Positions 18,731-27,119 of a stretch of DNA of 40,491 nucleotides are shown one piece after another. The stretch is from Elusimicrobiota bacterium. Its GTDB lineage: Bacteria; Elusimicrobiota; Elusimicrobia; UBA1565. The stretch spans positions 1 to 40,491 of the forward strand of contig JACRDU010000004.1 of the NCBI GenBank assembly GCA_016218495.1, read 5' to 3'. The first letter of the stretch is position 1. Each line of letters starts with the position of its first letter. Under the pieces are notes generated by a model, which was not told where the DNA came from, searched no databases, and saw only the letters and a program-made list of their open reading frames with translations. The translations under genes and the position numbers were made by a program.

Positions 18731-19911
18731 CGGGAGGGCCTCTTCGGGGTCTTCTGGAGCACGCGGACCAGGGCGGCCGCGGCGCGCACGCGCACCCGCA
18801 TCTCCGCGTCGTCGAGGGCGGTCTCCAGGTCCTCCAGGGCGGCCTTCTCGGCGGCCTGGTCCGCGCCGGCGATGGCCCGTCCGGCGGCGGCTTCGAGGAC
18901 CTCCACGGCGAGCAGGCGGGTGTCGGCGTCGGGCTGGTAGAGCGCCCGGCGGGCCGGGGCGAGGTCTACGGTCTCCCCGAGCCGAGCCAGCCCGGCGACG
19001 GCCAGGAGCTCGATGTAGACGTTCGAGGCCTGGCGCTTGGCCTTCTCGAGGTACTGCACGGCCCCCGGGACGCCCAAGCGGCCGAGCGCGGCGACGGCCT
19101 TGGAGCGCACCAGCTCGTTCTGGTCCTTCACCCCGCCCAGGAGCTCGGGCAGGACCAGGGGGCTCCCCGACTCGCCGAGGGCCCCCATCACCGCGGCCCG
19201 GACCTGATAGACCGTGTCCTCGGCCAAGGGCTTGAGCAAAGCGACGACGGCCGGGGTCCCCACGCCGGAGAGCGCCTCGACGGCCTTGGTCCGCAGCGCC
19301 GGGTCCTGGGAGGCCAAGGCCGACGAGAGGCGGCCCATGGCGGCCGAGTCGCCGAGCCGCGCCAGGCCCGCCGCGGCGGCGTCGCGCACGGCGGCGTCCG
19401 GGTCCTCGGCGGCCTTGCGCAGGGTGGGGAGGGTCTCGGGCACCTTCATGCCGGCCAGGGCCTGTATGGCCCAGGCCCGGGTCTTGTTGCGCGCGATGGA
19501 GCGCATCTCCTCGAGCGCTCCGAGCGCCCCCTCGGCGGCGGCCGGGCCGGGGGATTCCAGGACGACGGCCTCCACCGCCTTGACCCCGCTGGGGTCGGAG
19601 AGCTCGAGCAGGCTGCCGGCGGCGGCGATGCGGACGTACGCGCTGGGGTCCTTGAGGGCGCGCTGGAGCACGGACTTCGCCGCGGGGTTGCCGATGGGCC
19701 CCCACTGCTCCGCCGCCATCACCCTCACCTCGGAATCCTCATGGACCATGGCTTTGTGCAGGAGCCCCAGCGCCTTGGCGCCGAGCGCGGAGCGGGCCTC
19801 CTCCGCCGCTTTGGCGGAAGGGCCCGACGCCGCACAGGCGCAGGGGACTGCCCACAACAGCAATGATAGGAGGGCTACGGGGAAATTTGATTGCGGGATT
19901 GTTAATCGCAT
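18727..19911 (-). CDS. Exported HEAT-repeat protein
   Basis: 394 residues: an N-terminal signal peptide (MRLTIPQSNFPVALLSLLLW...ACA) followed by about ten HEAT/PBS-lyase-type helical repeats of roughly 31 residues. Examples of the repeat core are DSEVRVMAAEQWGPIG, DAAVRDAAAAGLARLG and NELVRSKAVAALGRLG. Such repeats usually form a binding scaffold with no catalytic activity. The start is only 12 bp after the tRNA-Arg 3' end and has no clear ribosome-binding site, so its mRNA probably begins at the tRNA promoter. Translation into the metalloprotease is coupled by a GTGA overlap, which suggests a partner role. Confidence 0.8.
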   Translation of the reverse strand: MRLTIPQSNFPVALLSLLLWAVPCACAASGPSAKAAEEARSALGAKALGLLHKAMVHEDSEVRVMAAEQWGPIGNPAAKSVLQRALKDPSAYVRIAAAGSLLELSDPSGVKAVEAVVLESPGPAAAEGALGALEEMRSIARNKTRAWAIQALAGMKVPETLPTLRKAAEDPDAAVRDAAAAGLARLGDSAAMGRLSSALASQDPALRTKAVEALSGVGTPAVVALLKPLAEDTVYQVRAAVMGALGESGSPLVLPELLGGVKDQNELVRSKAVAALGRLGVPGAVQYLEKAKRQASNVYIELLAVAGLARLGETVDLAPARRALYQPDADTRLLAVEVLEAAAGRAIAGADQAAEKAALEDLETALDDAEMRVRVRAAAALVRVLQKTPKRPSR

Positions 19912-19923
19912 CGAAAGGATGTC

Positions 19924-19995
19924 TGCGCCCGACAGGACTCGAACCTGTATCAGCGGTTCCGAAGACCGCTGCTCTATCCGTTGAGCTACGGGCGC
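19924..19995 (-). tRNA. tRNA-Arg (anticodon TCG)
   Basis: 72 nt cloverleaf: acceptor GCGCCCG/CGGGCGC, D arm GCTC-AACGGATA-GAGC, anticodon arm GCGGT-CTTCGGA-ACCGC with anticodon TCG, a 4 nt variable loop, T arm ACAGG-TTCGAGT-CCTGT, and discriminator A. The next bases are GAC, so CCA is not encoded and must be added by nucleotidyltransferase. Confidence 0.97.
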
Positions 19996-20013
19996 ATCCT
20001 TACCGGCGGGGGT

Positions 20014-20042
20014 ATTGTAGACAGGGCCCTCCCGACGGTCAA
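20014..20042 (-). promoter_or_regulatory. Sigma70-type promoter of tRNA-Arg
   Basis: TTGACC (20037-20042), exactly 17 bp, then TACAAT (20014-20019) on the minus strand, the closest match to the bacterial consensus in the window. It lies 18 bp upstream of the tRNA and immediately after the SDR gene stop. Confidence 0.75.
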
Positions 20043-20044
20043 TA

Positions 20045-20845
20045 TCAGGGCTGTTTCGCGGCCTCCGCGGGCGCGTCCGCCGGCCGTTTCGAGCGTTCCA
20101 GGCGGGCGGCGATGCGGTCGTAGGCCCAGCCGGGGAGGTTGTGCAGGAGGTACATGACCGGCAGGGAGAGCTGCCAGGGGAAGTGCACGAGCCGCCGGCC
20201 CTCGGCGATGCCGCGGATAATGCGCCGCGCCCCGTCCGGGGTATCCAGCAGGAAAGGCATCTGGGCGGGGTTGTTCCGGTCGGTGAGCTCGCTCTTGACG
20301 AAGCCGGGGCAGACGGTGACCACGCGGACCCCGGCCGGGCGCAGGTCGATGCGCGCCGATTCCAGCATCGTGTTCAAGGCCGCTTTGCTCGCGCAGTACG
20401 AGCCCCGCGAGGGCAGGCCGCGGAAGCCGGCCAGGCTGGAGACGGCCGCCACCGTCCCCGAACCAGCCGCCACCATGTCGGGGATGACGGCCTCCATCCA
20501 GTAGGCCACGCCGAACAGGTTGGTGGCGATGGTCGAGGTCAGGTTGGCGGCGGAGAAGGCCTTCGCGTTGTTCTTGTCCCCCCCGCCGGCGTTCAGGACG
20601 GCCCAGTCCAGCCCGCCCCAGGCCTCCTTGATGAGGGCGTAGTGGGCCTTCACGGCGTCAGGGTCGGAGACCGAGCCGAGCAGCTCCAGAGCGGTGCCGC
20701 CGGCCTGGCGCACCGCGGCCGCCGCCTCCTTGAGCTGCGGCTCCCTCCGCCCGGTCAGGGCCACGCGCCAGCCCGCGCGCCCGAGCTGGACGGCGATTTC
20801 TCGGCCAAGGCCCGAAGTGGCCCCGGTCACCACCGCTCGCTTCAA
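20045..20845 (-). CDS. Short-chain dehydrogenase/reductase
   Basis: 266-residue Rossmann-fold NAD(P)-dependent oxidoreductase of the classical SDR family. Nucleotide-binding TGATSGLG is near residue 8, NAGG near 87, the catalytic Ser in AVSSLAG, and YCASK supplies Tyr and Lys. The C-terminal tail (LPVMYLLHNLPGWAYDRIAARL) is amphipathic, as in membrane-associated SDRs. The substrate is unknown. I take the start as TTG 20845, which makes a TTGA overlap with the ygfZ stop and places MKRAVVTG correctly; longer reading would run antiparallel to no known family inside ygfZ. Operon with ygfZ. Confidence 0.88.
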   Translation of the reverse strand: MKRAVVTGATSGLGREIAVQLGRAGWRVALTGRREPQLKEAAAAVRQAGGTALELLGSVSDPDAVKAHYALIKEAWGGLDWAVLNAGGGDKNNAKAFSAANLTSTIATNLFGVAYWMEAVIPDMVAAGSGTVAAVSSLAGFRGLPSRGSYCASKAALNTMLESARIDLRPAGVRVVTVCPGFVKSELTDRNNPAQMPFLLDTPDGARRIIRGIAEGRRLVHFPWQLSLPVMYLLHNLPGWAYDRIAARLERSKRPADAPAEAAKQP

Positions 20846-21834
20846 AGCGGGAGCTCCGTCAGCACGGCGTCGACCACGGCCGCGCCGGCGCGCACCCGCA
20901 GGCGCTTGCCTTTGACGAGCCCGGCGTCCTTCAGGACAGCCAGCGCCATCGGTCCCGAAAGCGTCGGGGACGGGGCCACGCTGCCTATGCGTCCCAGCAC
21001 CGTGCCGTCCGCCGACTCGACCGGGTCTCCCGGGGCCGCGGGCTGCCCCAAGCGCAGCCCCACCAGGCGGCGGTTCACATGGCCGCGGTCCTTGAGGCGC
21101 GCCATGACCTCCTGCCCGAGGTAGCAGCCCTTGGCCGGGTGGACCGCGCGCTCCAGCCCCAGCTCCTGGGGGAAGCAGTCCGGCCCGGCCTCGGGGCCCC
21201 AGGCCGGGGCGCCGGCTTCCAGGCGCAGGGATTCGAGCAGGGCGGGCGGGCCTTCGAGGGCGCCCGCCGCCTCCAGCGCACCCCGCACGGCGCCGTCGAA
21301 GCGTTCGGCTCCGTCGGGCGGTGAAACCAAGAGGAGGGCGTCGGGGCCCGAGAAGAATTCCGACAGGGCCCAGGCCGTCCCGGCGGCGGTGGCCACGCGG
21401 CGGGCTCCGTCGGGACCGGGGTCGGCGGGGCGGCCCGCAAGGGCCTCCAGGACGGAGGCCCGGCGCGGACCGAACACCAGCCAGGCTCCGCGCTCCCCGA
21501 CGGGGGCTTCGATCGTGCAGTCGGCCAGCGGGGACATCGCGGAGAGGACCTCCAAGGCCGCCGGGACGGCCTGCGCCGGCCCGACCAGCAGGTGTTCGTC
21601 GTCGAAGGCGTAGACGGAGAGCGGGGCCGTCAGCTTCCCCTGCGCGCTGAGCAGGCAGGCCGGCCTTCCGCGGCCCTCTTCCAGGGACTTGACGTCGGCC
21701 GACAGCAGGCCGTGCAGGAACCCCGCGCGGCCCTTCCCCCGCACCAGGAGCAGGCCGGGGAGCGGGATGCGTACGGCCGCGGCGCCCTCTCTTGCGGCGG
21801 TCCAGGACTGTTTGAAGTCCGATATGCCCGTCAC
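20842..21834 (-). CDS. ygfZ: YgfZ/GcvT-like folate-binding Fe-S cluster assembly protein
   Basis: 330-residue member of the YgfZ/CAF17 family, which helps repair or insert [4Fe-4S] clusters using a folate-binding GcvT-type fold. The diagnostic motif KGCYLGQEV is present with its conserved cysteine at 237, followed by RGHVNRRLVGL. The length matches E. coli YgfZ (about 326). GTG 21834 is supported by a TAACAT box 6 bp upstream. It is divergent from the yebC-like gene across a 54 bp gap and overlaps the SDR gene by 4 bp. Confidence 0.88.
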   Translation of the reverse strand: MTGISDFKQSWTAAREGAAAVRIPLPGLLLVRGKGRAGFLHGLLSADVKSLEEGRGRPACLLSAQGKLTAPLSVYAFDDEHLLVGPAQAVPAALEVLSAMSPLADCTIEAPVGERGAWLVFGPRRASVLEALAGRPADPGPDGARRVATAAGTAWALSEFFSGPDALLLVSPPDGAERFDGAVRGALEAAGALEGPPALLESLRLEAGAPAWGPEAGPDCFPQELGLERAVHPAKGCYLGQEVMARLKDRGHVNRRLVGLRLGQPAAPGDPVESADGTVLGRIGSVAPSPTLSGPMALAVLKDAGLVKGKRLRVRAGAAVVDAVLTELPL

Positions 21835-21840
21835 CCGGCG

Positions 21841-21846
21841 ATGTTA
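21841..21846 (-). promoter_or_regulatory. -10 box, possible leaderless promoter of ygfZ
   Basis: TAACAT on the minus strand ends 6 bp before GTG 21834. It lies 8 bp from the opposing TACAAT box of the yebC-like gene, so the two promoters overlap. Confidence 0.35.
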
Positions 21847-21849
21847 CCA

Positions 21850-21860
21850 TTTGTTACAAT
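21850..21860 (+). promoter_or_regulatory. Extended -10 promoter of the yebC-like gene
   Basis: TTTGTTACAAT: TGT extension plus TACAAT (21855-21860), with no evident -35. The predicted leader of about 22 nt contains GGAG before ATG 21889. It may drive the whole ruv-queA run. Confidence 0.55.
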
Positions 21861-21888
21861 AACGGCATCCCTCGTACGGAGAAACGCC

Positions 21889-22638
21889 ATGGGTGGACAC
21901 TCGAAGTGGGCCAACATCAAGCACCGCAAAGGTGCCCAGGACGCCAAGAAGGGCAAGGTCTGGACCAAGCAGGTCCGTGAGATCACCATCGCCGCCAAGA
22001 TCGGCGGGGGCCTGGTCGAGAACAACCCGCGCCTGCGCAAGGCCATCGACGACGCCCGCTCCACGAACATGCCCGCCGACAACATCAAGCGGGCCATCCA
22101 GAAGGGCACCGGGGAGATCCCCGGCGTCCAGTACGAGGAGCTGACGATGGAGGGCTACGGAGCCGGCGGCGTCGCCATCTTCGCGGAAGGGACCTCCGAC
22201 AACCGCAACCGCACCACCAACGAAGTCCGCCGCATCTTCGAGATGAACGGCGGGAACATGGGCAGCCAGGGCTGCGTGGGCTTCCTGTTCGAGCGCCGCG
22301 GCGTCATCACCGTCGCCCGCGACGCGATGAGCGAGGACGCGATGATCGAGCTGGCGCTGGAGCTCGGGGCCGACGACGTGAAGACCGACGACTCCGGCTT
22401 CGAGGTCCTGACCGCCCCCGCGGCGCTGGACGCCGTGAAGGACGGCCTGAAGGCCAAGGGCGCCGCCGCCCGCTCCGCCGAGGTCGCCATGGTCCCCAAG
22501 ACCCTGGTGGCCGTGGACCGGGCCGGCGCGGAGAAGAACCTGAAGCTCATCGAGGCGCTCGAGGAGCACGACGACGTCTCCAACGTCTACGCCAACTTCT
22601 ACATCCCCGACGAAGTGATGGCCGCGCTGGACAAGTAG
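21889..22638 (+). CDS. YebC/PmpR family protein
   Basis: 249 residues, full length for the YebC/PmpR (TACO1) family, whose members act as transcription regulators or as factors that help ribosomes at polyproline stretches. The start MGGHSKWANIKHRKGAQDAKKGKVWTK and the central GYGPGG-like GYGAGGVA and NRNRT match well. ATG 21889 follows GGAG at 7-8 bp. The ruvC-adjacent position is common in many phyla. The stop TAG shares its G with the ruvC GTG (TAGTG). Confidence 0.95.
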   Translation: MGGHSKWANIKHRKGAQDAKKGKVWTKQVREITIAAKIGGGLVENNPRLRKAIDDARSTNMPADNIKRAIQKGTGEIPGVQYEELTMEGYGAGGVAIFAEGTSDNRNRTTNEVRRIFEMNGGNMGSQGCVGFLFERRGVITVARDAMSEDAMIELALELGADDVKTDDSGFEVLTAPAALDAVKDGLKAKGAAARSAEVAMVPKTLVAVDRAGAEKNLKLIEALEEHDDVSNVYANFYIPDEVMAALDK

Positions 22639-23153
22639 TGCCCAAAGTCCTGGGGGTGGACCCGGGCGTCTCGGAGACCGGCTGGGCCGTGCTGGAGCCC
22701 GCCCCTCCCGGCGCGCGGCTGGTCGAGGCCGGGTGCATCCGCACCTCGCCGCGCACCCCCCTGCCCGACCGCCTGCGCCTCATCCACCGCGCCCTCGCCG
22801 AGGTCGTGGGACGGCACGCCCCCGCCGCGATGGCCGTCGAAGAGATGTTCTTCCTGAAGGCGGCCCACACCATCCGCGCCACCCTGCAGGCCCGCGGCGT
22901 CATCCTGCTGGCGGCGGCGGACGCCGGGATGGAGGTCCGCGAGTACAACCCGCGCCAGGTGAAGATGGCCCTGACCGGCTCCGGGGCGGCCCCCAAGGCC
23001 CAGATGCAGCGCATGACCCAGGCCGCGCTGGGCCTGGCCGAGCCGCTGCGCCCCGACGACACCGCCGACGCCGCCGCCATCGCCCTTTGCCACATCCGCG
23101 CCGGCCGGGCGCGGGGCCTGCGGGTCCTCGCGCGCCTGGGAGGAGGATCGTGA
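22638..23153 (+). CDS. ruvC: Holliday junction endodeoxyribonuclease RuvC
   Basis: 171-residue resolvase that cuts four-way junctions within the RuvABC complex. The RNase H-like acidic site is present: Asp8 in GVDPG, Glu68 in AVEEMFF, and the C-terminal DDTADA cluster. ETGWAVLE and KMALTGSGAAPKAQM are also characteristic. The start GTG 22638 overlaps the stop of the yebC-like gene by one base. Its end carries the ruvA ribosome-binding site AGGAGG at 23141-23146. Confidence 0.95.
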   Translation: MPKVLGVDPGVSETGWAVLEPAPPGARLVEAGCIRTSPRTPLPDRLRLIHRALAEVVGRHAPAAMAVEEMFFLKAAHTIRATLQARGVILLAAADAGMEVREYNPRQVKMALTGSGAAPKAQMQRMTQAALGLAEPLRPDDTADAAAIALCHIRAGRARGLRVLARLGGGS

Positions 23154-23764
23154 TCGCCACCCTGCGCGGCAGCGTGCTGGAGGCGGGCCCGTCCCGGGTC
23201 GTCCTCGAGGCCTCCGGCGTCGGCTATGAGGTCTCCGTCACGCCGCACACGATGGCGCGCCTGGGCGCTCCGGGCACGGAGGCCCTCCTCCACATCGCGG
23301 AATCGATGGCCCTCTACGGGGGCGGCACCACCCTCTACGGATTCCTGTCGCGCGAGGAGAAGTCCCTGTTCTCCGCCTTCCGCGACCTGCCCGGGGTCGG
23401 GGCCAAGAAGGCCCTGGAATCCCTCGACAAGGCCTCCCGCTCCCTCCCCGAGTTCCGGCGCGCCATCGCTTCGGGCGACAGCGCGGCCCTGGTGAAGGTC
23501 TTCGGCTTCTCCCGCAAGACGGCCGAGAAGCTGGTCGCCGGGCTCAAGGACGAGCTCGGCCCCGGGTCCTCCGACTCCGCCCCCTCCATGCCGGAGGCCC
23601 CGCTGCCGGAATCCGGGCCGCTGGCCCGGGCGCTGGAAGCGTTGGCCGCGCTCGGCTACCGTCCCGCCGAGGCGCGCCTGGCCCTGGACTCCATACGGCG
23701 CGACCTGGCCGGCAGGGAGGCTCCCGTCGAGGAGCTCCTGCGCCTGGCCCTGAGGCGCCTGTGA
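23150..23764 (+). CDS. ruvA: Holliday junction branch migration protein RuvA
   Basis: 204 residues. An OB-fold N-terminal domain ([13 protein letters not shown]), helix-hairpin-helix motifs ([19 protein letters not shown] and the second HhH), and a C-terminal RuvB-binding domain at about 150-204 are joined by an acidic Ser/Pro linker. It binds the junction and guides RuvB. GTG 23150 is fixed by the AGGAGG site at 23141-23146 and by the GTGA overlap with ruvC. A longer upstream reading in this frame is a shadow of ruvC. Confidence 0.93.
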   Translation: MIATLRGSVLEAGPSRVVLEASGVGYEVSVTPHTMARLGAPGTEALLHIAESMALYGGGTTLYGFLSREEKSLFSAFRDLPGVGAKKALESLDKASRSLPEFRRAIASGDSAALVKVFGFSRKTAEKLVAGLKDELGPGSSDSAPSMPEAPLPESGPLARALEALAALGYRPAEARLALDSIRRDLAGREAPVEELLRLALRRL

Positions 23765-24786
23765 GCCGCGAAGAGAGCCCGCTCAGCGGCGCGCCGCTCA
23801 AGGACGAGGAGCCCTACGACAGGGCCCTGCGCCCCAAAACGCTGGCCGAGTTCGTCGGCCAGGACAAGCTCAAGGAGAACCTCAAGGTCTTCATCGAGGC
23901 GGCCCGCCGCCGCAAGGAGCCCCTCGACCACTGCCTCTTCTACTCCCCTCCCGGCCTGGGCAAGACCACGCTGGCCTCCATCCTGGCCCGGGAGCTCGGC
24001 GTCAACCTGCGCACCACCTCGGGCCCCATCATGGAGCGGGCCGGCGACCTGGCCGCGCTGCTCACCGACCTGACCGAGGGCGACGTGCTCTTCATCGACG
24101 AAATCCACCGCCTGAACCGCCTCGTCGAGGAGTCCCTCTACCCCGTGCTCGAGGACTTCACCTTTTACATCCAGACCGGGAAGGGGCCGATGGCCTCCAC
24201 GGTGAAGCTGGCCGTGCCGCGCTTCACCTTGGTCGGGGCCACCACCCGCGCGGGCCTGCTCACCGGCCCCCTGCGCGACCGCTTCGGCATCGTCGGCCAC
24301 CTGGGCTTCTACTCGCTGGGCGAACTGACCGCCATCGTGCGCCGCTCTGCCGGCCTGCTGGGCGTCAAGGCGGACGCCGGGGGCTGCGAGGAGGTGGCGC
24401 GCCGCAGCCGCGCCACGCCGCGCATCGCCAACCGCCTGCTCCGGCGCGTCCGGGATTTCGCTGAGGTCCAGGGCACCGGGGCCATCGACCGCGCGGCCGC
24501 CCGCTCCGCGCTCGACCAGCTCGAGGTCGACCATCATGGCCTCGACGTGCTCGACCGGCGCTTCCTGCGCGCGCTGACCGAGAAGTTCGGCGGCGGGCCC
24601 GTCGGCGTGGAGACGCTCTCGGTCGCCGTCAGCGAGGAGGTCGACACCCTGACCGACGTCGTCGAGCCCTTCCTCATCCAAGCCGGCTTCCTGCAGCACA
24701 CTCCCCGGGGCCGCATGGCCACGCGCCTCGCCTTCGACCACCTCGGGGTGAAGCCCCCGGCCCGCCTCGGCGAACTCTTCGCATGA
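23761..24786 (+). CDS. ruvB: Holliday junction branch migration ATPase RuvB
   Basis: 341-residue AAA+ motor that drives branch migration. It has the RuvB-specific start [18 protein letters not shown], Walker A GLGKTT (in [11 protein letters not shown]), Walker [13 protein letters not shown], sensor [10 protein letters not shown] and the winged-helix C-terminus ending [10 protein letters not shown]. All catalytic parts are present. GTG 23761 overlaps the ruvA stop (GTGA), and the stop overlaps the next gene (ATGA). Confidence 0.97.
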   Translation: MSREESPLSGAPLKDEEPYDRALRPKTLAEFVGQDKLKENLKVFIEAARRRKEPLDHCLFYSPPGLGKTTLASILARELGVNLRTTSGPIMERAGDLAALLTDLTEGDVLFIDEIHRLNRLVEESLYPVLEDFTFYIQTGKGPMASTVKLAVPRFTLVGATTRAGLLTGPLRDRFGIVGHLGFYSLGELTAIVRRSAGLLGVKADAGGCEEVARRSRATPRIANRLLRRVRDFAEVQGTGAIDRAAARSALDQLEVDHHGLDVLDRRFLRALTEKFGGGPVGVETLSVAVSEEVDTLTDVVEPFLIQAGFLQHTPRGRMATRLAFDHLGVKPPARLGELFA

Positions 24787-25949
24787 GGCGCCTGGCGTCT
24801 GCGCTCCTCCTCGCGGCGGCGGGGTCGGCCTTCTCCGCCTCGGCCGAACCGGCCTCCGCGCGCTTCGCCGACCGCATCATCGCCGTGGGCATCCTGGCGA
24901 AGGTCCCGTCGGTGGTCTTCCGCGTGAGCGGGGCGTTCCAGGCCATCGACCAGTCCAACGGCGAGCTGATGGCGGTGGCGGAGGGGCGCGACTACAAGGT
25001 CGAGGCCGAGGCCGGGGCGGACGGGAAGGCGCGGCTCCTCTTCGGCCCGCATCTGCTCGGCGGGGCGGCCCGCCTCCTGCCCGGCCGCGGGGACGAGTTC
25101 GTCACCATCGGCGACAGGAAGTACCGCGGCAACCTGGTCTTCCGCCCCCATGCCGACGGCACGCTGACGGTCATCGATGAGCTCGGCATCGAGGAGTACC
25201 TGTTCGGCGTCCTGCCCCACGAGATGAGCCCGGACTGGCCCGCGGAGGCTCTGAAGGCCCAGGCCGTCGTCTCCAGGTCGTTCGCCCTGGCCAGCCTGGG
25301 GCGCCACGAGGAGGCCGGCTTCGACCTGACCGACGACGACCGCAGCCAGCTCTACACCGGCCTGACCACGGAGTCCGAGCGGGTCCGCGCCGCGGTCCGC
25401 GCCACCTCGGGCGAGGTGCTCAACTTCGCCGGACGGAGCTTCCAGCCCTACTTCCATTCCACCTGCGGCGGCCATACCAGCGATTCCTCCGAGGTCTGGG
25501 GGGGCGCCAAGGCCAAGCCCCTGCGCGGGGTCAAGGACGCCTGGTGCAAGCGGTCCCCGCACTACCGCTGGGACGCCTACCTGCCCAAAGAGGACATCCT
25601 GGCCGGGCTCAACCGCAACGGGATGCCGGCCGGCCGCATCGACGACATCCGGGAAGGCGCCCGCGGGGCGGGCGGCTTCCTGAAAGACCTCCGGCTCAAG
25701 ACGGACGGCTCCTGGGAGCGGGTGGGGGCCAACCAGTTCCGCCTCTGGATGGGCGTGCAGCAGCTCAAGAGCGTGCGGCTCGACTCGGTGCGCCGCCTGC
25801 GCAAGGGCTTCGAATTCTCCGGGCGCGGCTACGGCCACGGCGTGGGCCTGTGCCAATGGGGGGCGCGCGGTCAGGCGGAAGCGGGCCGGGGCTACCGCGA
25901 GATCCTGTCCTTCTACTTCCCCGGAGCCTCCGTGGGCCGCGCACCGTGA
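24783..25949 (+). CDS. SpoIID/LytB domain protein, predicted peptidoglycan lytic transglycosylase
   Basis: 388 residues with a signal peptide ([20 protein letters not shown]). The SpoIID/LytB core carries the catalytic-type Glu in [18 protein letters not shown], then [19 protein letters not shown], and near the end [17 protein letters not shown]. SpoIID of Bacillus cleaves glycan strands stripped of side peptides. In non-sporulating diderms the domain is thought to act in wall remodelling or division. Start overlaps ruvB (ATGA) and stop overlaps queA (GTGA), so it is embedded in the DNA-repair/queuosine operon. Confidence 0.9.
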   Translation: MRRLASALLLAAAGSAFSASAEPASARFADRIIAVGILAKVPSVVFRVSGAFQAIDQSNGELMAVAEGRDYKVEAEAGADGKARLLFGPHLLGGAARLLPGRGDEFVTIGDRKYRGNLVFRPHADGTLTVIDELGIEEYLFGVLPHEMSPDWPAEALKAQAVVSRSFALASLGRHEEAGFDLTDDDRSQLYTGLTTESERVRAAVRATSGEVLNFAGRSFQPYFHSTCGGHTSDSSEVWGGAKAKPLRGVKDAWCKRSPHYRWDAYLPKEDILAGLNRNGMPAGRIDDIREGARGAGGFLKDLRLKTDGSWERVGANQFRLWMGVQQLKSVRLDSVRRLRKGFEFSGRGYGHGVGLCQWGARGQAEAGRGYREILSFYFPGASVGRAP

Positions 25950-26998
25950 CCGGCCTCCCGCGCACGGACTTCGAATTCGAGTTCCCCGAAGACCTGGTGG
26001 CCGACGGGCCGGCGGCCGAGCGCGACGCGTCGCGCCTGCTCGTGCTACGCCGCTCGGGCGGGCTGGAGCACTGGGTCTTCAAAGACCTGCCGGACCTGCT
26101 CTCTCCCGGCGACTGCGTCGTGCTGAACCGCTCCAAAGTCCTTCCGGCCCGCCTGGCCGGGCGCAAAGCCACCGGTGGGGCCGCCGAGCTCCTGCTCATC
26201 GCCGAACTGGCCCCCGGGCTGTGGTCGGCTCTGGCCACGGGGCTCAAGCCGGGGGTGGCGGTGGACTTCGGCGGAGGCGTCTCAGGCACCGCCGAGGAAC
26301 GCGCCGGGGACGGCGCCTGGCTGGTGCGCTTCTCCACCGAGGACATGCGCCCCTTCCTGGAGACCAACGGGCTTCCCCCCCTGCCCCCCTATATCCGTTC
26401 CCGACGCAAGCGCCAGGGGCTGGCCGACAGCGTCCCTGGGGACCTGGCGCGCTATCAGACCGTCTACGCCCGGGAGCGGGGCTCGCTGGCGGCGCCCACG
26501 GCCGGGCTGCATTACACGCCCGAGCTCTTGGCGAAGCTGCGCGAGCGCGGCATCACCGTGGCGGAGGTCATCCTCCATGTCGGCCTCGGCACCTTCCGCC
26601 CCGTCGTCGCGGAGGATGTCTCGGAGCACGAGATGCTCCCGGAGCGCTATGAGGTGCCCGAAGCCGCCGTCGCCGCCCTGCGGGCGGCGAAGACGGCCGG
26701 AGGCCGAATCGTCGCCGTCGGCACGACGGCCACCCGGACCTTGGAAACGGTGTTCGCCAACGGCCTTGCCCAGCCGCCTGCCGCCCCCCTGTCCGGGGAG
26801 GCTTCCCTATATATACTCCCCGGCTACGAGTTCAAGGCCGTCGACGCCCTGCAGACCAACTTCCACCAGCCCGCCTCCACCCCGCTCCTCTTGACCTGCG
26901 CCTTCGCCGGGAAGGAGCGCGTCCTCGCCGCCTACCGCGAAGCCATCGCCCAGCGCTACCGTCTTTTCTCATACGGCGACGCCATGATAATCCTGTGA
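25946..26998 (+). CDS. queA: S-adenosylmethionine:tRNA ribosyltransferase-isomerase
   Basis: 350 residues. QueA moves the ribosyl part of SAM to preQ1 in tRNA, making epoxyqueuosine. Family blocks are clear: CVVLNRSKVLPARLAG, TVYARERGSLAAPTAGLHYT, EVILHVGLGTFRPV, ERYEVPEAA, VGTTATRTLE, and the C-terminal TNFHQPASTPLLL and YGDAMIIL. GTG 25946 overlaps the previous stop. The gene is followed after 7 bp by the first inverted repeat, and tgt, the enzyme acting before it in the pathway, comes next. Confidence 0.97.
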   Translation: MTGLPRTDFEFEFPEDLVADGPAAERDASRLLVLRRSGGLEHWVFKDLPDLLSPGDCVVLNRSKVLPARLAGRKATGGAAELLLIAELAPGLWSALATGLKPGVAVDFGGGVSGTAEERAGDGAWLVRFSTEDMRPFLETNGLPPLPPYIRSRRKRQGLADSVPGDLARYQTVYARERGSLAAPTAGLHYTPELLAKLRERGITVAEVILHVGLGTFRPVVAEDVSEHEMLPERYEVPEAAVAALRAAKTAGGRIVAVGTTATRTLETVFANGLAQPPAAPLSGEASLYILPGYEFKAVDALQTNFHQPASTPLLLTCAFAGKERVLAAYREAIAQRYRLFSYGDAMIIL

Positions 26999-27005
26999 CG
27001 CCCAT

Positions 27006-27090
27006 GGTGCCAGGGGACAACTGTCGCAACTTTCGCAACTCTTTTTATCCCCGGCAGTTGCGTCAGTTGCGACAGTTGTCCCCTGGCACC
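27006..27090. repeat. Long inverted repeat, copy 1 (35 bp arms)
   Basis: Arms 27006-27040 and 27056-27090 pair over 35 bp with only two mismatched positions, around a 15 nt loop. The outer ends are GGTGCCAGGGGACA and its complement. The inner part of the left arm holds TCGCAACTT at 27024 followed by a near copy at 27033 (9 bp period). It starts 8 bp after the queA stop. The same architecture recurs at 33513-33583. It resembles REP-type palindromic elements; no transposase is in the window. Confidence 0.9.
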
Positions 27091-27119
27091 GGCTGGGGCG
27101 GATACTGGGGGGTTCCTCG

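Noticed and set aside
18731-19705. Upstream extension of the metalloprotease frame through the HEAT gene
   Set aside because: The upstream part is Arg/Pro/Gly-rich shadow sequence. The GTG at 18730 gives a signal peptide and a GTGA overlap, which fits the pattern of neighbouring genes.
20846-21850. Upstream extension of the SDR frame through ygfZ
   Set aside because: The SDR fold starts exactly at MKRAVVTGATSG (TTG 20845); the upstream residues are a shadow of the well-supported ygfZ.
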